NCBI RefSeq assembly: GCF_013001025.1
Contig: NZ_CP053023.1
Coordinates: 186,001-250,000, forward strand
Reading direction: 5' to 3'
Origin: Sphingobium yanoikuyae
GTDB lineage: Bacteria; Pseudomonadota; Alphaproteobacteria; Sphingomonadales; Sphingomonadaceae
DNA length: 64,000 nucleotides
The translations under genes were made by a program, and so were the position numbers. Under the pieces are notes generated by a model. It saw only the letters and a program-made list of their open reading frames with translations, had not been told where the DNA came from and made no database searches. Numbering within the stretch: position 1 is the stretch's first letter; each line of letters opens with the position of its first letter. Positions 60,460 through 64,000 of this stretch are shown here, piece after piece.

Positions 60460-61617
60460 TCAACCAGCCTTTGCTGTAGGAATCGATATGGTGGCGCGGG
60501 ACGCGTCGCGCCGCAGGAACGACAAGCGATCATCGTCCAGCTCCACGCCAAGGCCCGGCCCCTTGGGCACGGCCAGCGAGAAGTCCGAATAATCCAACGG
60601 CTCTTGCAGAATTTCCTCCGTCAGCAGCAAGGGGCCGAAAAGCTCCGTGCCAAAGGACAGTTGCGGGAAGGTTGCGAAGACATGGGCAGACGCGATCGTG
60701 CCGATGCCCGCTTCCAGCATGGTGCCGCCATAGAGCGCGATCCCGGCCGCGTCGGCGATCGCCTGCACCTGCTTTGCGGCGAAAAGACCGCCCGACTGCT
60801 CGATCTTCACGGCAAAGACATCGGCGGCTGCCTGGTTGGCATGATCATAAGCGGTCGTAGGGCCTTGCAGCCCTTCATCGGCCATGATCGGAATCGCCGA
60901 CCGCGCGGCCAGGCGTGCCATGCCGGCGAGATTATGCCGGATAAGCGGCTGTTCAACCAGGTCGCAGCCGACTTCCGCCAGCATCGCAACGCCGGTGCGT
61001 GCCGTGGTTTCATCCCACGCCATGTTGACATCCACGCGAACGCTGGCGCGGTCGCCAAGCGCTTTCTTGATGGCGCCGACATGGGCGACATCGTCCGCCA
61101 CGGGCCGCTTGCCGATCTTCAGCTTGAAGGCATTGTGCCGTCCGCTGGCGATCATCTGCTCGGCTTCTTCGATATCCTTGCCGGTGTCGCCGCTGGCGAG
61201 GGTCCAGAGGACGGGCAGGCGATCGCGGACGCGGCCGCCGAGCAGTTCGCTGACCGGCAGGCCCGCACGCTTGCCCTGCGCGTCGAGCAGCGCGGTTTCG
61301 ACGGCGCATTTGGCGAAATTATTGCCGACGACATGCTTGGCGATTTGCGCCATCGCGATGGCCGGCCGGGTGGGATCGCAGGCCTGCAATATCGGGGCGA
61401 TATAGGCGTCGATGTTCGTCTTTATGCTTTCGGGGCTTTCAGGGCCGTAAGCCAAGCCGCCGATCGTCGTTGCCTCGCCCGTGCCGACGATGCCGTCGGA
61501 ACAGTGGACGCGCACGATGCAAAGCGTCTGCCTGTGCATCGTCGCCATTGCCAGCACGTGCGGCCGGATAGTGGGTACGTCGACGATGAACGTGTCGACG
61601 CGATCAATTGTCACCAT
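60460..61617 (-). CDS. catB: Muconate cycloisomerase
   Basis: 385 residues from the ATG at 61617 (AAAGG upstream); the frame is open far into catR but that part is antisense. Enolase superfamily: catalytic Lys165/Lys167 in FKLKIGK, metal ligands Asp196 (RVDVN), Glu222 (VEQPL) and Asp247 (MADEG), and Lys in KIEQSGG. It lactonises cis,cis-muconate to muconolactone. First gene of catBCA-pcaD and divergent from catR. Confidence 0.95.
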   Translation of the reverse strand: MVTIDRVDTFIVDVPTIRPHVLAMATMHRQTLCIVRVHCSDGIVGTGEATTIGGLAYGPESPESIKTNIDAYIAPILQACDPTRPAIAMAQIAKHVVGNNFAKCAVETALLDAQGKRAGLPVSELLGGRVRDRLPVLWTLASGDTGKDIEEAEQMIASGRHNAFKLKIGKRPVADDVAHVGAIKKALGDRASVRVDVNMAWDETTARTGVAMLAEVGCDLVEQPLIRHNLAGMARLAARSAIPIMADEGLQGPTTAYDHANQAAADVFAVKIEQSGGLFAAKQVQAIADAAGIALYGGTMLEAGIGTIASAHVFATFPQLSFGTELFGPLLLTEEILQEPLDYSDFSLAVPKGPGLGVELDDDRLSFLRRDASRATISIPTAKAG

Positions 61618-61689
61618 TGTCGGGTACCTTTCCATGAATGAAATAGCGGGTTGAACGGGATTCCAGAAAGACTTAGTCCGCATCCTATG

Positions 61690-61704
61690 ATACCGGAGTA
61701 GTAT
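61690..61704. promoter_or_regulatory. Candidate CatR binding site (LysR T-N11-A box)
   Basis: ATAC-CGGAGTA-GTAT, a symmetrical LysR box in the 90-base catR-catB gap, 73 bases upstream of the catB start and only 3 bases before the catR ATG. This position would allow activation of catB and repression of catR. Confidence 0.7.
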
Positions 61705-61707
61705 AGT

Positions 61708-62616
61708 ATGGAACTGCGCCACCTTCGATCGTTCATGGCCGTCGCGGCCGAGCAGAATTTCACCCGAGCCGCAGACCGCCTTGGTATCGCGCAGCCGCCG
61801 CTGAGCCGGCATATCAAGGAACTGGAGCAGGACCTGGGCGTGGCGCTGTTCGACCGGGGTAGCCGGCCGGTGCGCCTGACCGAGGCGGGCCGCATCCTGC
61901 ATCAACAGGCAGCGCAGATATTGGCGAGCATCGACCAGATCCCCAAGACCATGCAGCAATATGCGTCCGCGCAGCAGCCGCGCTTCGTCATGGGCGTGGT
62001 GGGATCCATCATGCACGGCGCGCTGGCCGAGATGGTGCGGCGGTTCCGCGCCCATGCGGCGGACACGGACGTCGAGCTGGTGGAGATGACGACGATCCAG
62101 CAGGTCGCGGCGCTGAAGGCGGGCCGGATCGACGCCGGCCTTGGCCGCGTGCGCGTGGACGACCCGGCGATCCGCCGCGAGATATTGTTCCAGGAACCGC
62201 TGGTGGCGGCGCTTTCGCCCACCGACTTGCCGGCGCAGCCGGACACCGAGGTCAGCCTGGAGGCGCTGGCCGCCGGCACGCTGATCATCTACCCCAGCCA
62301 GCCGCGCCCCAGCTATGCCGACCAGCTGCTGACGATCATGCGCGACCATGGATGCAACCCCCGCCGGATCATCGAAGTGCGCGAAGTGCAGACCGCGCTG
62401 GGCCTGGTCGCCGCCCAGTCGGGCCGCGCCATCGTCCCGGCGTCGATGCAGAACATCCAGCGCGCGGACATATGCTATGTGCCGATAGCCGAGCGGCCAA
62501 CATCGCCGATCATATTGAGCCAGCGCCACGCCGATACGACCGACCGCGCGGTGCTGATCCGGGATATCGGCCATGCGATCTTCAGGGAGATCGAGGCCGA
62601 GACGGCGCGATCCTGA
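61708..62616 (+). CDS. catR: LysR-family activator of the cat genes
   Basis: 302 residues. HTH MELRHLRSFMAVAAEQNFTR, RAADRLGIAQPPLSRHIKEL, typical of the CatR/CatM/BenM group. The effector domain follows with VGSIMHGALAEMVRRFR and GLGRVRVDDPAIRRE. Divergent from catB; expected co-inducer is cis,cis-muconate (family knowledge). No Shine-Dalgarno site precedes the ATG because the T-N11-A box occupies that space. Only 3 bases separate its stop from the convergent IclR gene stop. Confidence 0.92.
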   Translation: MELRHLRSFMAVAAEQNFTRAADRLGIAQPPLSRHIKELEQDLGVALFDRGSRPVRLTEAGRILHQQAAQILASIDQIPKTMQQYASAQQPRFVMGVVGSIMHGALAEMVRRFRAHAADTDVELVEMTTIQQVAALKAGRIDAGLGRVRVDDPAIRREILFQEPLVAALSPTDLPAQPDTEVSLEALAAGTLIIYPSQPRPSYADQLLTIMRDHGCNPRRIIEVREVQTALGLVAAQSGRAIVPASMQNIQRADICYVPIAERPTSPIILSQRHADTTDRAVLIRDIGHAIFREIEAETARS

Positions 62617-62619
62617 GGA

Positions 62620-63393
62620 TCAGGCCGGGCGCAGCAGCCCGGCGGTACGTCGCAGCGCCGGCAGCAGGCGCGCCTGCACATCGTCCATCGACACGCGCGC
62701 CGCCGACATGCCGACGTTCAGCGCCGCCATCACCCTGCCCCGGTCGATCACCGGAACCGCGATGGAGCGTAGCCCCAGTTCCAGTTCCTGATCGACCAGC
62801 GCGTAACCGTCCGCCGCCGCCCGCCTGATCGTCACCAGCAACCGGGGAATGTCGACGATGGTATGCGGCGTCAGCGCGCGCACCTGCGTCCGGGCGAAAT
62901 AGGCGTCCTGCTCTTCATGCGATCGCCCGGCCAACAGCACCCGGCCCATGGAGGTGGGATAGAGTGGCAGGGTACTGCCGACCTTCAGCCCCACCGCCAT
63001 GATGCGGGACGCTTCGGACCGCGCCACATAGCAGAGGGCGTCATCCTCCATCACGCCCAACGAACAGGATTCCCCCAGTTCATCGCGCAGCGAATCGAGC
63101 AGCGGCTGGGCGCGCACGGCAAAGGCGGTCAGCGAGAGGTAGGGATGGCCGAGCGCCGTCGTCTTGCGCCGCACCGAATAGCCGCGCAGATCATGGCCGA
63201 CATAGCCAAGCTGATGCAGGGTATAGAGGCACCGCCGCACCGCCGCGCGGCTGAACCCCAGCGCCCGGCTGGCTTCGGCGATGGACACCGGCCGTTCACG
63301 TTGCGCCACATATTGCAGCACGGCGAGGCCACGGGCGAGTGAGGCCATATATTCGGGATCACCCGGCCTTTCGATGTCGCGCGGCGCTTCCAC
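62620..63393 (-). CDS. pcaR: IclR-family regulator (PcaR-like)
   Basis: 257 residues. Winged HTH ARGLAVLQYVAQRERPVSIA, EASRALGFSRAAVRRCLYTL, then IclR effector domain (RVLLAGRSHEEQDAYF, DQELELGLRSIAVPVIDRGR, AALNVGMSAARVSM). The PcaR/PobR/PcaU group responds to 3-oxoadipate or aromatic acids. Divergent from pcaI, with two CCGATTATCGG palindromes between, which supports PcaR function. Confidence 0.9.
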   Translation of the reverse strand: MEAPRDIERPGDPEYMASLARGLAVLQYVAQRERPVSIAEASRALGFSRAAVRRCLYTLHQLGYVGHDLRGYSVRRKTTALGHPYLSLTAFAVRAQPLLDSLRDELGESCSLGVMEDDALCYVARSEASRIMAVGLKVGSTLPLYPTSMGRVLLAGRSHEEQDAYFARTQVRALTPHTIVDIPRLLVTIRRAAADGYALVDQELELGLRSIAVPVIDRGRVMAALNVGMSAARVSMDDVQARLLPALRRTAGLLRPA

Positions 63394-63410
63394 GGCAGCT
63401 CCAAAAATAA

Positions 63411-63440
63411 CCGATTATCGGACAGGACGCCGATTATCGG
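63411..63440. promoter_or_regulatory. Tandem PcaR-type operators
   Basis: Two identical palindromes CCGATTATCGG at 63411-63421 and 63430-63440, 19 bases apart (about two helical turns), abutting a TTGACT -35-like element. The reverse strand reads CGATAATCG, the core I recall for the Pseudomonas putida PcaR operator. Confidence 0.85.
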
Positions 63441-63500
63441 TTGACTCAGGCGCGCGCAACCTCTGTTTCGCGCGGGAGCATCCGCACGGAGTTGAAGAGC

Positions 63501-64000
63501 GTGATTGACAAGAGCATGAGTTCCGCCGCGGCGGCCGTGGCCGACATTCGGGACGGCGCATCGGTAATGATCGGCGGCTTTGGCACGGCAGGCATGCCCG
63601 ACGAACTGATCGACGCGCTGATCGCGCGCGGCGTCGGCAACCTGACCATCATCAACAACAATGCCGGCAATGGCGAAACCGGCGTCGCCGCGCTGATCAA
63701 GGCCGGGCGCGTGCGCAAGATCATCTGTTCCTTCCCGCGCCAGTCGGATTCGCACCATTTCGACGCGCGCTACCGCGCTGGCGAAATCGAGCTGGAACTG
63801 GTGCCGCAGGGCAATCTGGCCGCGCGCATCCAGGCCGCCGGCGCCGGGCTGGGCGCGATCTTCACGCCGACCGGATACGGCACGTTGCTGGCAGAGGGCA
63901 AGGAAACCCGCGAGATCGACGGCAAGCAATATGTGCTGGAACATCCCATCCAGGCCGATTTCGCGCTGATCAAGGCGCATCGCGGCGACCGCTGGGGCAA
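63501..64000 (+). CDS. pcaI: 3-oxoadipate CoA-transferase subunit alpha (3' end outside window)
   Basis: 166 codons visible from GTG 63501 (GGAG 8 bases upstream; TTG 63492 is less likely). SMSSAAAAVADIRDGASVMI, GGFGTAGMPDELIDALIARG, NNNAGNGETGVAALIKAGRV, SFPRQSDSHHFD, PTGYGTLLAEGKETREIDGK are diagnostic. It activates 3-oxoadipate with succinyl-CoA; the beta subunit pcaJ and a thiolase are expected to follow beyond the window. Confidence 0.95.
   Translation, partial: MIDKSMSSAAAAVADIRDGASVMIGGFGTAGMPDELIDALIARGVGNLTIINNNAGNGETGVAALIKAGRVRKIICSFPRQSDSHHFDARYRAGEIELELVPQGNLAARIQAAGAGLGAIFTPTGYGTLLAEGKETREIDGKQYVLEHPIQADFALIKAHRGDRWG

Noticed and set aside
60460..62574. A single 704-codon minus-strand protein covering catB and the region opposite catR
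   Set aside because: catB homology begins at 61617 with a ribosome site; the upstream part is antisense to catR.

Overview
The window is a 64-kb stretch of a GC-rich alphaproteobacterial plasmid or large mobile replicon. The most likely host is a sphingomonad (Sphingobium/Novosphingobium/Sphingomonas); this is an inference. Supporting signs are an RPA-type plasmid replication initiator with iterons, the alphaproteobacterial LexA box GTTC-N7-GTTC, a complete IS6100, DUF3422, and relaxase, ParA, ArdC and Fic genes of the kinds seen on sphingomonad plasmids. No rRNA, tRNA or CRISPR array was found.

Layout. 1-11.1 kb is plasmid accessory backbone: a partial DUF4942/adenine methyltransferase, a large ParB-like protein, DUF6884, an IS110-family element, ArdC antirestriction and a VbhA-Fic pair. 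11.1-16.5 kb carries small zinc-ribbon and unknown proteins, an SOS-boxed umuDC pair and a serine recombinase with a probable res/operator site. 16.7-22.4 kb carries SSB, ParA with a partner, a double-RHH/MobC protein, a MOBP relaxase and an associated gene. 22.7-36.3 kb is a formaldehyde-stress and respiration module: DksA/TraR-like protein, bestrophin, DUF2474-cydB-cydA, frmR, LysR, SDR, glutathione-independent FdhA, FrmA, a VOC protein, FrmB, NDH-2 and DUF3422. FrmR-type operators recur at four places in it. 36.3-43.7 kb is a UvrB/UvrA2 pair, then a DyP peroxidase-encapsulin nanocompartment operon and a PRC-barrel membrane protein.

43.7-53.4 kb returns to backbone: ParDE, the debris of a type IV secretion region (a VirB1 5' fragment fused to a VirD4 3' fragment by deletion), M15 peptidase, two XRE regulators, the repA replication region with iterons, a primase, a secreted HNH-like protein and a second SSB. 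53.5-57.9 kb is a scar of mobile elements: a 5'-truncated Tn3 tnpA, IS6100 without target duplication, an IS3 fragment and a truncated LysR gene. 58.3-64 kb encodes catechol ortho-cleavage to 3-oxoadipate and its CoA ester: catR, catB, catC, catA, pcaD, a PcaR-like IclR regulator and the start of pcaI.

How it works together. The detoxification block oxidises formaldehyde by two routes, glutathione-linked (FrmA/FrmB) and glutathione-independent (FdhA). It also supplies its own NADH dehydrogenase and bd-type oxidase, which could re-oxidise the NADH. The most unusual signals are a leader of about 230 bp repeated upstream of three unrelated plasmid genes (a degenerate fourth copy precedes another), the FrmR operator network that also reaches the bd oxidase and a DksA-like gene, a UmuD with its catalytic lysine replaced by arginine, a UvrA2 lacking the UvrB-binding domain but encoded next to UvrB, and a 43-codon ORF coupled at both ends inside the repA operator.
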